Part shown: one piece after another, positions 8,016-14,624 of the stretch
Layout: each line of letters starts with the position of its first letter
Position numbering within the stretch: position 1 is the first letter of the stretch
Source: an uncultured Mucispirillum sp.
GTDB taxonomy: Bacteria > Chrysiogenota > Deferribacteres > Deferribacterales > Mucispirillaceae
Length of the DNA stretch: 20,069 nt
Reading direction: 5' to 3'
Assembly: GCA_937890655.1 (NCBI GenBank)
Contig: CALADT010000278.1
Span: 1-20,069, forward strand
Notes under the pieces: model-generated
The model's input: the letters and a program-made list of their open reading frames with translations, nothing else
Database searches by the model: none
Told to the model about the DNA's origin: nothing
Translations under genes and position numbers: made by a program

Positions 8016-8429
8016 AATTTACTATTTTTTAAATTAAAGAATCACTTTCATACTCTACTATTGAAAATAAACACTTTTCCCACTCAGCCGTCTATTATGA
8101 ACGAAAAGTCTTTTTCGGTTAAATATTATATAAAAAGTGGAGATATTATCCTCTTTCTTACTTTCCTATAATAATACAAAAATATTTTATTTACTATAAT
8201 ATATTTTAATAAGTTTAAAAAGTCCCATACATGTTTTTAATTTTTATAACTTATACACTTTACTATATTTAATTTAAAAATAATTTTTCTATAAATACTC
8301 TCATCTCTAAATTAATATAAAAAGTCTAAAAGAAAAGTTTTACCAGTTTTATTAGATTCTAGAACAAGACTATTTTGCAAAGGTTTATATTTTTAGTATT
8401 AATGAAAAATAAAATATATAATAAAAAAG
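8016..8429. other. Long AT-rich convergent intergenic region, no intact gene
   Basis: About 410 bases between the kinase stop and the terminator of the cytochrome peroxidase. I see no intact gene or RNA gene. There is a small hairpin (CGAAAA at 8102-8107 with TTTTCG at 8112-8117) and several recurrences of the short string AAAAAGT. On the minus strand an open stretch of 26 codons (8392 to 8315, stop at 8312-8314) reads protein-like near its end (ESNKTGKTFLLDFLY). It has no start codon or ribosome-binding site, so it could be the tail of a decayed gene or chance. Confidence 0.4.
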
Positions 8430-8447
8430 GGCTCTCATAGGAGAGCC
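8430..8447 (-). terminator. Terminator of the cytochrome c peroxidase gene
   Basis: GGCTCTC and GAGAGCC form a 7-bp GC-rich stem with an ATAG loop. On the minus strand it is followed by a T-run (A-run at 8423-8428 on plus). It lies 24 bases past the peroxidase stop codon. Confidence 0.85.
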
Positions 8448-8470
8448 TTTATATATATAATGAATTATAA

Positions 8471-9631
8471 TTAATCCATTGTTGGTTTTGGAGTATTAAC
8501 TTGAGAAGGTGGAAGAATAGGATACTCTATTTTTGGCATTTCACCAGTTGTAGCTTTTAAGAAAGCAACAATTTGGTCAACTTCTTCATTAGTTAATTCA
8601 ATACCTAATTGAGCAGAACTCATAACTGCTACTGCTTCTCTTAAATCCCATACAATACCTGAATGGAAATATGGAGCAGTGTATTCAATGTTTCTTAAAG
8701 TTGGTGCTTTGAAAGCAAATTGGTCTTCTTCAGTAGCTTCTTTTAATACTGCACTACGACCTTTATCACCAGCTAAAAGACGTTCGTTTTCTGTGCCTAC
8801 AACTTGGAATTGGTGGTAACCATCACTTGTTAAGTTAATACCAGCATGACAAGATGTGCAACCTTTATCCATATAAACTTTTAAACCTTGTTTTTCCATA
8901 TCGTTAAGAGCAGCACTATCGCCTCTTAAAAATTTGTCAAATTTAGAATTTGGAGTAAGAAGTGTAGCTTCAAAAACTTCAATAGCACTTGCTACATTAT
9001 CGAATGTAACAGGGTCATTTTGTCCAGGGAATGCAGCTTTAAAGTATTCTACATATTCAGGAATACTTTTTAATACTTCAATAACGTATTCTGGAGTAGC
9101 TGCCATTTCAACACCTGCTTGAATAGGACCTTTTGCTTGGCCTTTTAAGTCTGCTTCTCTACCATCCCAAAATTGAGCTGAGTTATAAACTGCGTTTAAA
9201 ACTGTTGGTGCATTTCTTGGGCCTTGTTTCCAACCATGACCTGTTGATGTAGATTGGTAATCATCGCCACCATAAGATAAGTTATGGCAAGTGTTACAGC
9301 TAATAAGTTGGCTTTTAGAAAGACGTGGTTCAAAATAAAGCATTTTACCTAATTCGTATTTAGCATCAGTAGCTTCGTTGCCTTTTAACGCTTTATAACC
9401 TGCTTTACGGTCTAATGGAATTGCTTCAAAATATTCTCTTGCTTCTACAATAAGAGCATCTTCAGTTGGAGCAAGTTCATCTTTTGCAACTTGTTCTGTT
9501 GCTTTGCTTTCTACTGCTTCTGCTTTTACTGGAGTATCTTCTTCAGTAGTTGCTTGGTTATCTGCTTTTTTACAACCAACTAATGCTAATGCTAATATTA
9601 GTGATAGTGCTAATACATATACTTTTTTCAT
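8471..9631 (-). CDS. ccpA: Di-haem cytochrome c peroxidase, predicted lipoprotein
   Basis: Reduces hydrogen peroxide to water with electrons from small c-type cytochromes, outside the inner membrane. Residues 1-20 form a lipoprotein signal ending in a lipobox (LVGC, C20). Residues 21-60 are an acidic, Ala/Glu-rich linker. Two c-type haem sites follow: CNTCH (C112, C115, H116) and CTSCH (C258, C261, H262). The conserved FKAPTLRNIEYTAPYFHSG block is at about 308-325, and a methionine in VMSSAQLG (M337) lies where the distal haem ligand of the electron-transfer haem is usually found. The length of 386 residues is normal once the lead is allowed for. The ribosome-binding site is weak (CAGGGT). 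The gene lies just downstream of perR-rubrerythrin but behind its own terminator gap, so it probably has a separate promoter. It forms the extracytoplasmic arm of peroxide defence. Most family members are soluble periplasmic proteins; the lipid anchor is less usual. Confidence 0.92.
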   Translation of the reverse strand: MKKVYVLALSLILALALVGCKKADNQATTEEDTPVKAEAVESKATEQVAKDELAPTEDALIVEAREYFEAIPLDRKAGYKALKGNEATDAKYELGKMLYFEPRLSKSQLISCNTCHNLSYGGDDYQSTSTGHGWKQGPRNAPTVLNAVYNSAQFWDGREADLKGQAKGPIQAGVEMAATPEYVIEVLKSIPEYVEYFKAAFPGQNDPVTFDNVASAIEVFEATLLTPNSKFDKFLRGDSAALNDMEKQGLKVYMDKGCTSCHAGINLTSDGYHQFQVVGTENERLLAGDKGRSAVLKEATEEDQFAFKAPTLRNIEYTAPYFHSGIVWDLREAVAVMSSAQLGIELTNEEVDQIVAFLKATTGEMPKIEYPILPPSQVNTPKPTMD

Positions 9632-9682
9632 TGTTTTACCCTGTTTTTATTTATATATTATTAATACATACTTATGTAAGAA

Positions 9683-9713
9683 ATTACCCGAACTTAAATT
9701 AAGCTCGGGTAAT
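9683..9713 (-). terminator. Terminator of the perR-rubrerythrin unit
   Basis: ATTACCCGAACTT pairs with AAGCTCGGGTAAT, a 13-bp stem with one internal mismatch and a five-base loop. On the minus strand TTTC follows the stem. It lies 21 bases after the rubrerythrin stop codon and separates it from the peroxidase gene. Confidence 0.85.
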
Positions 9714-9734
9714 ATAATTTATTTAAACTATCTA

Positions 9735-10274
9735 TTAATAGTTTTCAGCTTTGATTTGGAAGAAAGCTTTAGGATGTTCACACACTGGGCAAACTTCTAA
9801 TGCAGTTTCGCCAAAGTGTAAGTGACCGCAGTTAGCACACTGCCATACAACTTTTTCTGCTCTTTTGAATACTTTTTGTTCTTTAACGTTGTCAAGAAGT
9901 TTTAAATATCTAGCTTCGTGTTCTTTTTCGATTTTACCAACTTCCTCGAAAAGATATGCTATTTTAGCAAAACCTTCTTCTTTTGCAGTTTTAGCAAAAC
10001 CTGCATACATGTCAGTCCATTCATAGTGTTCGCCATCAGCTGCGTCTTTTAAATTCACTTCAGTTGTTGGCACTTGACCGTCGTGAAGAAGTTTGAACCA
10101 TAACTTTGCATGTTCTTTCTCGTTATTAGCTGTTTCTTCGAAAATATCAGCTATTTGATTGTAACCTTCAGCTTTTGCTTTGCTTGCGTAATATGTGTAT
10201 TTATTACGAGCTTGAGACTCACCTGCAAATGCAGTTTGAAGATTTTGTTCAGTTTTAGAACCTTTTAATTCCAT
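9735..10274 (-). CDS. rbr: Rubrerythrin
   Basis: A 179-residue cytoplasmic non-haem di-iron peroxidase that reduces hydrogen peroxide at the expense of NAD(P)H-linked electron carriers in anaerobes. The ferritin-like four-helix part (1-140) holds the di-iron ligands: E19 in AFAGES, E52 and H55 in the first ExxH, and E116 and H119 in the second. The C-terminal rubredoxin domain has CANCGH (C146, C149) and CPVCEH (C162, C165), which bind the electron-delivering FeS4 iron. The start follows a strong AGGAGTG ribosome-binding site. It begins 11 bases after perR stops and has no promoter of its own in that gap, so it should be cotranscribed with and controlled by PerR. Domain order and length are those of classical rubrerythrin. 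Confidence 0.95.
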   Translation of the reverse strand: MELKGSKTEQNLQTAFAGESQARNKYTYYASKAKAEGYNQIADIFEETANNEKEHAKLWFKLLHDGQVPTTEVNLKDAADGEHYEWTDMYAGFAKTAKEEGFAKIAYLFEEVGKIEKEHEARYLKLLDNVKEQKVFKRAEKVVWQCANCGHLHFGETALEVCPVCEHPKAFFQIKAENY

Positions 10275-10285
10275 TTTATCACTCC

Positions 10286-10678
10286 TTAATTATCCCTATT
10301 TTTGCACATGGGACATATTGTTTTAAAAATAATTTCATGGCCTGTTATTTCCATGCCAGTTTTCTTTGCAACATAAGCATCAATATCTGGTAAATCGTCT
10401 ACATGTATATCTTCCAAATGACCACACACGCTACATACTGCATGGTAATGTGGAGTCATAACACAATCAAACCTATCCGGTTGATTTGGAATAGTTACTC
10501 TGCATATATCACCGTTATCTGATAACTGCTGTAAGTTCCTATACACTGTCCCTAAACTTAACTGCGGGTTATCTTTCTTTAAATGATTATACACAAACTC
10601 TGCAGTAGGATGCACTTGATTTTCCATTACTGTCTGATAAATAAGCTCACGCTGGCGGGAATATTTTATTATTGCCAT
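10286..10678 (-). CDS. perR: PerR-like Fur-family peroxide-sensing repressor
   Basis: A 130-residue winged-helix repressor. The regulatory metal ligands known from Bacillus subtilis PerR all have counterparts: H23 (HPTA), D71 (RFDCV), H77 and H79 (HYHAVC) and D90 (HLED). An Asp at the last position is typical of PerR, where Fur has Glu, so peroxide rather than iron sensing is favoured. The structural zinc site is CSVC (C82, C85) plus CPMC (C122, C125). I start the protein at the ATG at 10678, preceded by GGAGG at ideal spacing. An in-frame upstream ATG at 10711 lies inside the operator and near the predicted transcription start, so it is not the true start. It is followed directly by rubrerythrin, a typical PerR target. 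Autoregulation is suggested by the palindromes over its promoter. Confidence 0.92.
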   Translation of the reverse strand: MAIIKYSRQRELIYQTVMENQVHPTAEFVYNHLKKDNPQLSLGTVYRNLQQLSDNGDICRVTIPNQPDRFDCVMTPHYHAVCSVCGHLEDIHVDDLPDIDAYVAKKTGMEITGHEIIFKTICPMCKNRDN

Positions 10679-10698
10679 ATTGCCTCCAGAGATATTGT

Positions 10699-10735
10699 TT
10701 ATTACTACCATAATAGTAATAATTCTTATTACTAT
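10699..10735. promoter_or_regulatory. Triple half-site PerR/Fur-type operator
   Basis: Three copies of the half-site TTATTACTA(T) are packed together: 10699-10707 on plus, 10713-10722 on minus and 10726-10735 on plus. The last two form a perfect 10-3-10 inverted repeat (ATAGTAATAA-TTC-TTATTACTAT). The first two form a 9-6-9 repeat that shares the middle half-site. The AT-rich sequence resembles Per boxes in character. It covers the perR -10 and start point, as expected for autorepression of perR-rbr. That PerR is the binding protein is inferred from position. Confidence 0.78.
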
Positions 10736-10754
10736 ATTATTATTTGTTTGTCAA
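10726..10754 (-). promoter_or_regulatory. perR-rbr promoter
   Basis: On the minus strand a perfect TTGACA (10754 to 10749) lies 17 bases upstream of TAATAA (10731 to 10726). Transcription would start near 10719, giving a leader of about 40 bases ahead of the ATG at 10678. The -10 lies within the third operator half-site. Confidence 0.68.
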
Positions 10755-11073
10755 ATACTTTTTTTATTTTTTTAAAATATTATTTTATCTATACATTATT
10801 TCTATATATATTAATAAGTTATATATTACAAAACTAGCAAAAATATTCGTTATAACCATATTTTTTAAAAATTTTATACTTACTATATTGAAGGCACAAT
10901 GTAATTGATTTACATTAATCTATAATAATTTATTAAAAAATCAACATATGATATTATATAATACATATTTTATTACATATTATAAATAATATTTTACTTG
11001 CAAAATTATTAATAAAATATTACATTACACTTTTACTTTTAAAATTAATACTTATATAAGGATGGATAGTAAC
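10755..11073. other. AT-rich divergent intergenic region upstream of dnaJ
   Basis: About 320 bases of nearly pure A/T DNA between the perR and dnaJ promoter regions. I see no gene or RNA. There is no CIRCE-type heat-shock inverted repeat (TTAGCACTC-N9-GAGTGCTAA) ahead of dnaJ. A TTATAT/TATATA -10-like element lies at 11052-11058, with a poor TTTACT (11032-11037) as the only upstream partner, so the dnaJ promoter is unclear. Confidence 0.4.
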
Positions 11074-12195
11074 TTGGCTAGAGATTATTATGAAGTGCTA
11101 GGGGTATCAAGAGATGCTTCTGAAGCAGAAATAAAAAAAGCATATAGGAAACTTGCTTTACAATATCACCCTGATAAAAACCCAGATGATAAAGACGCAG
11201 CAGAAAAATTTAGAGAAGCAACAGAAGCATATGATGTGCTTTCTGACCCTGATAAAAAATCTCAGTATGACAAATATGGCAGAGTAATGGATGATAGTAT
11301 GGGTGGTTTTACTTCATCTTCTGGTAGTATGTTTGATGATTTACTTGGAGATGTTTTTGGGGATTTCTTTGGCACTTCCTCCTCAAGAAGAAATAAAAAT
11401 AGGCCTATGAAAGGGCAATCTATTGAAATGTATGCTGATTTAACTTTTGAAGATTCATTTTTTGGTGTGGAAAAAGAATTAAAAGTGAAAAAAAGTGAAA
11501 ACTGTAAACGATGTGATGGAACAGGTGCAGAACCAGGTGGTATGAAAACATGTGAAAAATGTAACGGTCAAGGTGTTTTTGTGCAACGTAATGGTATATT
11601 TGCCGTTCAAACTACATGCCCTGTATGTGGTGGTAGTGGTAAAATGATAAAAGACCCTTGTAATGATTGCAAAGGCTCAGGTAAACATACAGTTGAAAAA
11701 AATATAAAAGTAAAAATACCTGCTGGTGCAGATGATAGTATGATTATGAGAGTTACAGGGGAAGGTAATGCAGGAAGTAACGGCGGCCCATCTGGTGATT
11801 TATTACTTCATTTAAGAGTAAAAGAACATAAAATATTTAAAAGAAATGGTAACGATTTACATTTAACATTACCTATTACAATATTTGATGCTATTCTTGG
11901 TAAAGAATATGAAATAGAACTCCTTGACGGCACTAAAGAAGTAATAAAAGTAAAAGCAGGCACACAGTTTGGTGAACATATTGTATTAAAAGGAAAAGGC
12001 TTTCCGTCAGTAAATGGTTATAATATAGGTAATTTATATGTTGATTTAAATATATTAATACCTACTCACCTTACAAAAGAACAAAAAGAAACTTTTGAAA
12101 AACTCCGTGAAGAATCAAAAGAACATGATATGTTTAGCTCAAAACTTAAAAGCATATTAGAAAGATTTAAAGACTTTATTAACGGTAATAAATAA
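11074..12195 (+). CDS. dnaJ: Type I DnaJ co-chaperone (Hsp40)
   Basis: Delivers unfolded clients to DnaK and stimulates its ATPase. The J domain carries the HPD tripeptide (about 32-34, in YHPDKNP). A short, Gly/Phe/Ser-rich linker follows (GFTSSSGSMFDDLLGDVFGDFFG). Four zinc-finger repeats, CKRCDGTG, CEKCNGQG, CPVCGGSG and CNDCKGSG, make the two zinc sites of full-length type I DnaJ. The C-terminal substrate-binding and dimerisation domains complete the chain. I choose the TTG at 11074, which yields MARDYYEVLGV, the standard family start, with AAGGATGG upstream. The in-frame ATG at 11062 (377 residues) overlaps that ribosome-binding site and adds four non-family residues. No dnaK, grpE or hrcA gene accompanies it here, so it is an orphan unit, possibly one of several J proteins. 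Confidence 0.94.
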   Translation: MARDYYEVLGVSRDASEAEIKKAYRKLALQYHPDKNPDDKDAAEKFREATEAYDVLSDPDKKSQYDKYGRVMDDSMGGFTSSSGSMFDDLLGDVFGDFFGTSSSRRNKNRPMKGQSIEMYADLTFEDSFFGVEKELKVKKSENCKRCDGTGAEPGGMKTCEKCNGQGVFVQRNGIFAVQTTCPVCGGSGKMIKDPCNDCKGSGKHTVEKNIKVKIPAGADDSMIMRVTGEGNAGSNGGPSGDLLLHLRVKEHKIFKRNGNDLHLTLPITIFDAILGKEYEIELLDGTKEVIKVKAGTQFGEHIVLKGKGFPSVNGYNIGNLYVDLNILIPTHLTKEQKETFEKLREESKEHDMFSSKLKSILERFKDFINGNK

Positions 12196-12199
12196 AATT

Positions 12200-12227
12200 A
12201 AGCCTTTGGTTATCCAAAGGCTTTTTT
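12200..12227 (+). terminator. dnaJ terminator, usable in both directions
   Basis: AAGCCTTTGG and CCAAAGGCTT form a perfect 10-bp stem with a TTAT loop, followed by a T-run on plus. It lies 4 bases after the dnaJ stop. On minus it is followed by TAATTTT and may also end the convergent methyltransferase gene. Confidence 0.92.
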
Positions 12228-12330
12228 AATTCTTTCCTAACTATATTTTTATTATTAAATATATAATTGCAATTTTATATACTATATTTATTTTTATAAA
12301 ATATACCTTAATTAAATTTTACCCTACATC

Positions 12331-13044
12331 TTACCACATACCTTTAAAAATATTATTATATCGTTTTGTTATTTCTTCATCCCCCTGCTGGTATAAAGGT
12401 GGTTCTATGATTATTTCACTGCCACCACCTAAAACACATTCCACAAAAACTAATTTTGCTTTTGATGAAATATCCTTATGTAAAAACATTAACCGTTTTG
12501 GTTCTAAATTATTACTTCTACAAGTATAAAGTGCTTCAATTAACATATCAGCATCATAGGAAAAGAAAAGCCTGCCACCATGTTTTAAGCTACGTTTTGC
12601 AAATAATACTAAATCTAATATATTCATAGTTACACAAAAACGTGCTTTATTGGCTATACTATCTTTAGCTGTTTTGCCTGTATTAATTTTTCTATATGGT
12701 GGGTTACACACTATACTATCATATAATGTAGATTTTGGCATGAGCCTTATATCATCATTAATAACCTTAATTCTATCTTCCATATTACATAATGAAACAG
12801 TCTGCTCTAAACACTTAAACATTTCTTCTTGTAATTCAATAGCCTCTATTTTACTACCATATATTTTTGATATTAAAACAGAGATTACACCACTACCACT
12901 ACCTACATCTGCCACTAAGGATTTTGCTTTTGATTTTGTAAAGTATGCTAAAACAACAGAATCACAGCCAAAACGGAAACCATGCTCCTTTAACTGGCAT
13001 ATTTTTATATCATCAAAAATCATACTGTCATATGTATATTCCAT
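12331..13044 (-). CDS. trmN6: TrmN6/YfiC-like tRNA1(Val) (adenine(37)-N6)-methyltransferase
   Basis: A 237-residue SAM-dependent methyltransferase of the Rossmann 'small methyltransferase' group. Motif I is DVGSGSG (46-52), and the adenine-N6 catalytic motif NPPY is at 114-117. The N-terminal part (DDIKICQLKEHGFRFGCDSVVLAYF) is the pattern seen in YfiC-like proteins ('Q..GFRFGTDAVLLA'). The E. coli member methylates A37 of tRNA1(Val). The broader family in other phyla is less well tested, so the substrate is an inference, although N6-adenine chemistry is likely from NPPY. The start at 13044 follows GAGGTA. It is a single-gene unit, divergent from the lytic transglycosylase and convergent with dnaJ. 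Confidence 0.82.
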   Translation of the reverse strand: MEYTYDSMIFDDIKICQLKEHGFRFGCDSVVLAYFTKSKAKSLVADVGSGSGVISVLISKIYGSKIEAIELQEEMFKCLEQTVSLCNMEDRIKVINDDIRLMPKSTLYDSIVCNPPYRKINTGKTAKDSIANKARFCVTMNILDLVLFAKRSLKHGGRLFFSYDADMLIEALYTCRSNNLEPKRLMFLHKDISSKAKLVFVECVLGGGSEIIIEPPLYQQGDEEITKRYNNIFKGMW

Positions 13045-13316
13045 ACTTTACCTCATATATTTTATAAATTGTGTAGAAAATAAGTGATTTAAATGTTACT
13101 TGTAAAACATTTTAAGTTATTTATAGTAAAAAGTAAATAAACATATTCATAAAATTTTTATTATTATGTATCAAATTATTATAATTTATCCATTTTCCTT
13201 GAAATTATAGTTATAATTTTATTAAATACATTAATTTATTACATAAAACCTTATTTTATACTTTATATTTTAATATTTTTGCCTCATTTTTTAAGTCATA
13301 TCATATAACTACAATC
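13045..13316. other. AT-rich divergent intergenic region
   Basis: About 270 bases between the methyltransferase start and the transglycosylase promoter (307 to its start codon). It is almost pure A/T with stop codons in all frames. I see no RNA gene, repeat or convincing palindrome. Confidence 0.4.
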
Positions 13317-13344
13317 TTGACATTTACCATATTTATTTTAAATT
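13317..13344 (+). promoter_or_regulatory. Candidate promoter of the lytic transglycosylase gene
   Basis: A perfect TTGACA (13317-13322) is followed after 16 bases by TAAATT (13339-13344), four of six matches to the -10 consensus. The predicted start point, about 13351, is at the ATG (13352), which has no Shine-Dalgarno sequence. A leaderless message is possible. Confidence 0.45.
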
Positions 13345-13351
13345 ATGTATT

Positions 13352-14086
13352 ATGAAAACAAATAATATAATAAAAAATTTAAAAGAATTTTTTTACAAAC
13401 TTACTCCACCATTTTATATTATTGCTTTAATGCTTGGGGTATTATCTATGTTAGCAATAATATTTTCCCCTATTGTTGAAAGAAAAACAAACGAATATTT
13501 TGTAAAAATTGATAATACAACTTTAAAGCTCCACGAATTATCCCAAACATTAGAAGATGTGAAAGCAAAAAACAAACAACAGCAGGATATAGTGCAAACA
13601 GTGTTAGCCTTAAAAGCAAGTAATGCAAAAAGGCTAACAAGTGCAGAACGTTTTGAGCTTGCTGGAATTATTGTAAAACAAGCAAGAATGCGTAATATAG
13701 ACCCTATTTTGGTTGTAGCACAAATTCAAGTGGAAAGTAATTTTAGAAACCATGCTCTTTCTAATAAAGGTGCAAAAGGACTTATGCAACTTCTTCCAGA
13801 TACTGCAAAATATATACAGAAAAAAACTAATGTTCATGTAAATGATATTAATAACCTTTATGACCCTGAAACAAATATTGCTTTAGGCACAGCTTATATG
13901 CACTATTTGCTGAAAAAAACAAATGGTAATATGGAATATGCTTTAATTGCTTATAATATGGGGCCTTCAAATATGTATAGAGCTATTAAAAAAAATAAGT
14001 TGCCACAATCATATAGTAATAAAGTGTTATCTGTATATAATAGCCTTTTATTAAAAATAAATAATACTAATGTGGCACAAAACTAA
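13352..14086 (+). CDS. Membrane-anchored lytic transglycosylase (SLT domain)
   Basis: Cleaves the glycan strands of peptidoglycan to give 1,6-anhydro-muropeptides, in the periplasm. Residues about 19-40 form one membrane segment (FYIIALMLGVLSMLAIIF), giving an N-in, C-out anchor. A short coiled-coil-like stretch (about 55-95, rich in Lys, Glu and Gln) leads to the catalytic domain (about 97-235). The catalytic glutamate is E128 in QVESNF. The other SLT motifs follow in order: GLMQLLPDTA (143-152), YDPETNIALGTAYMHYLL and ALIAYNMGPS. All are intact. It is a single-gene unit ending in a strong hairpin. A role in wall turnover or in opening the wall for an envelope machine is possible, but no such machine is encoded nearby. 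Confidence 0.9.
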   Translation: MKTNNIIKNLKEFFYKLTPPFYIIALMLGVLSMLAIIFSPIVERKTNEYFVKIDNTTLKLHELSQTLEDVKAKNKQQQDIVQTVLALKASNAKRLTSAERFELAGIIVKQARMRNIDPILVVAQIQVESNFRNHALSNKGAKGLMQLLPDTAKYIQKKTNVHVNDINNLYDPETNIALGTAYMHYLLKKTNGNMEYALIAYNMGPSNMYRAIKKNKLPQSYSNKVLSVYNSLLLKINNTNVAQN

Positions 14087-14091
14087 TAGAA

Positions 14092-14113
14092 AAGGCAGTT
14101 TATAAACTGCCTT
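14092..14113. terminator. Bidirectional terminator
   Basis: AAGGCAGTT-TATA-AACTGCCTT is a perfect 9-bp stem and four-base loop between two convergent genes. The minus strand continues with TTTTC and the plus strand with AAATTTT, so it can serve both the transglycosylase and cheX. Confidence 0.9.
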
Positions 14114-14134
14114 AAATTTTATTATCATTTAACT

Positions 14135-14596
14135 TTAACGTAGAGAAACTTGTATTGTAAATTCTCCAACATCTGTAACAAATGGCACGCAAATATATGG
14201 GGCATATTCCACTTCCTTAAAAAGCCTTGTGCCTTTACCTAAAACAAATGTAGGAGTGCTTAGTTTAAATGTAAACCCAAGCTCTGTTAGTTTTCCTTTT
14301 GCACTACCTGAAATCATATTAATAATTTCACCAATGGCGTCCATAACATCTTTATCTAAAAACTGTTTTTCTTCCATTATTAATGCTCCAGCCATTTTTT
14401 TGGCATCATCTTCACTAAGAGCAATAATAAACGCACCTTTTCTATCACCTGCCATGCGTATAACTGCTGATAAATGGTTTAAGTTAATATCATAATGATA
14501 TACATAAGGCTTACCTTTTTTACATTCCACGTGGAAACACTGGTCAATCACATCAAGGACGCCAGTCATTACGCAGTTTAAATATTCTGCTTTCAT
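14135..14596 (-). CDS. cheX: CheX-type chemotaxis phosphatase
   Basis: A 153-residue cytoplasmic protein of the CheC/CheX/FliY class, which removes phosphate from CheY-P and so resets flagellar switching. The diagnostic catalytic motif E-x2-N appears as E90 and N93 in DAIGEIINMISGSAKGKL. Only one such helix is present, as in CheX; CheC usually has two. The C-terminal half (STPTFVLGKG...FTIQVSLR) matches the family fold pattern. GGAG lies 12 bases before the ATG, a long spacing, but no better start is available. It lies 28 bases downstream of threonine ammonia-lyase in what seems to be one transcript, away from other chemotaxis genes. The role in CheY-P control is known for the family; which CheY-like protein it serves here is not visible. 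Confidence 0.82.
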   Translation of the reverse strand: MKAEYLNCVMTGVLDVIDQCFHVECKKGKPYVYHYDINLNHLSAVIRMAGDRKGAFIIALSEDDAKKMAGALIMEEKQFLDKDVMDAIGEIINMISGSAKGKLTELGFTFKLSTPTFVLGKGTRLFKEVEYAPYICVPFVTDVGEFTIQVSLR

Positions 14597-14624
14597 GACG
14601 ACACATTACTCCTTATACTTTAAT

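Noticed and set aside
10755..11073. CIRCE or HrcA-type heat-shock operator ahead of dnaJ
   Set aside because: No TTAGCACTC-type half-site is present on either strand.
14526..14537. Perfect 12-base palindrome TTCCACGTGGAA
   Set aside because: It lies inside cheX coding sequence, occurs once in the window, and has no flanking regulatory context.
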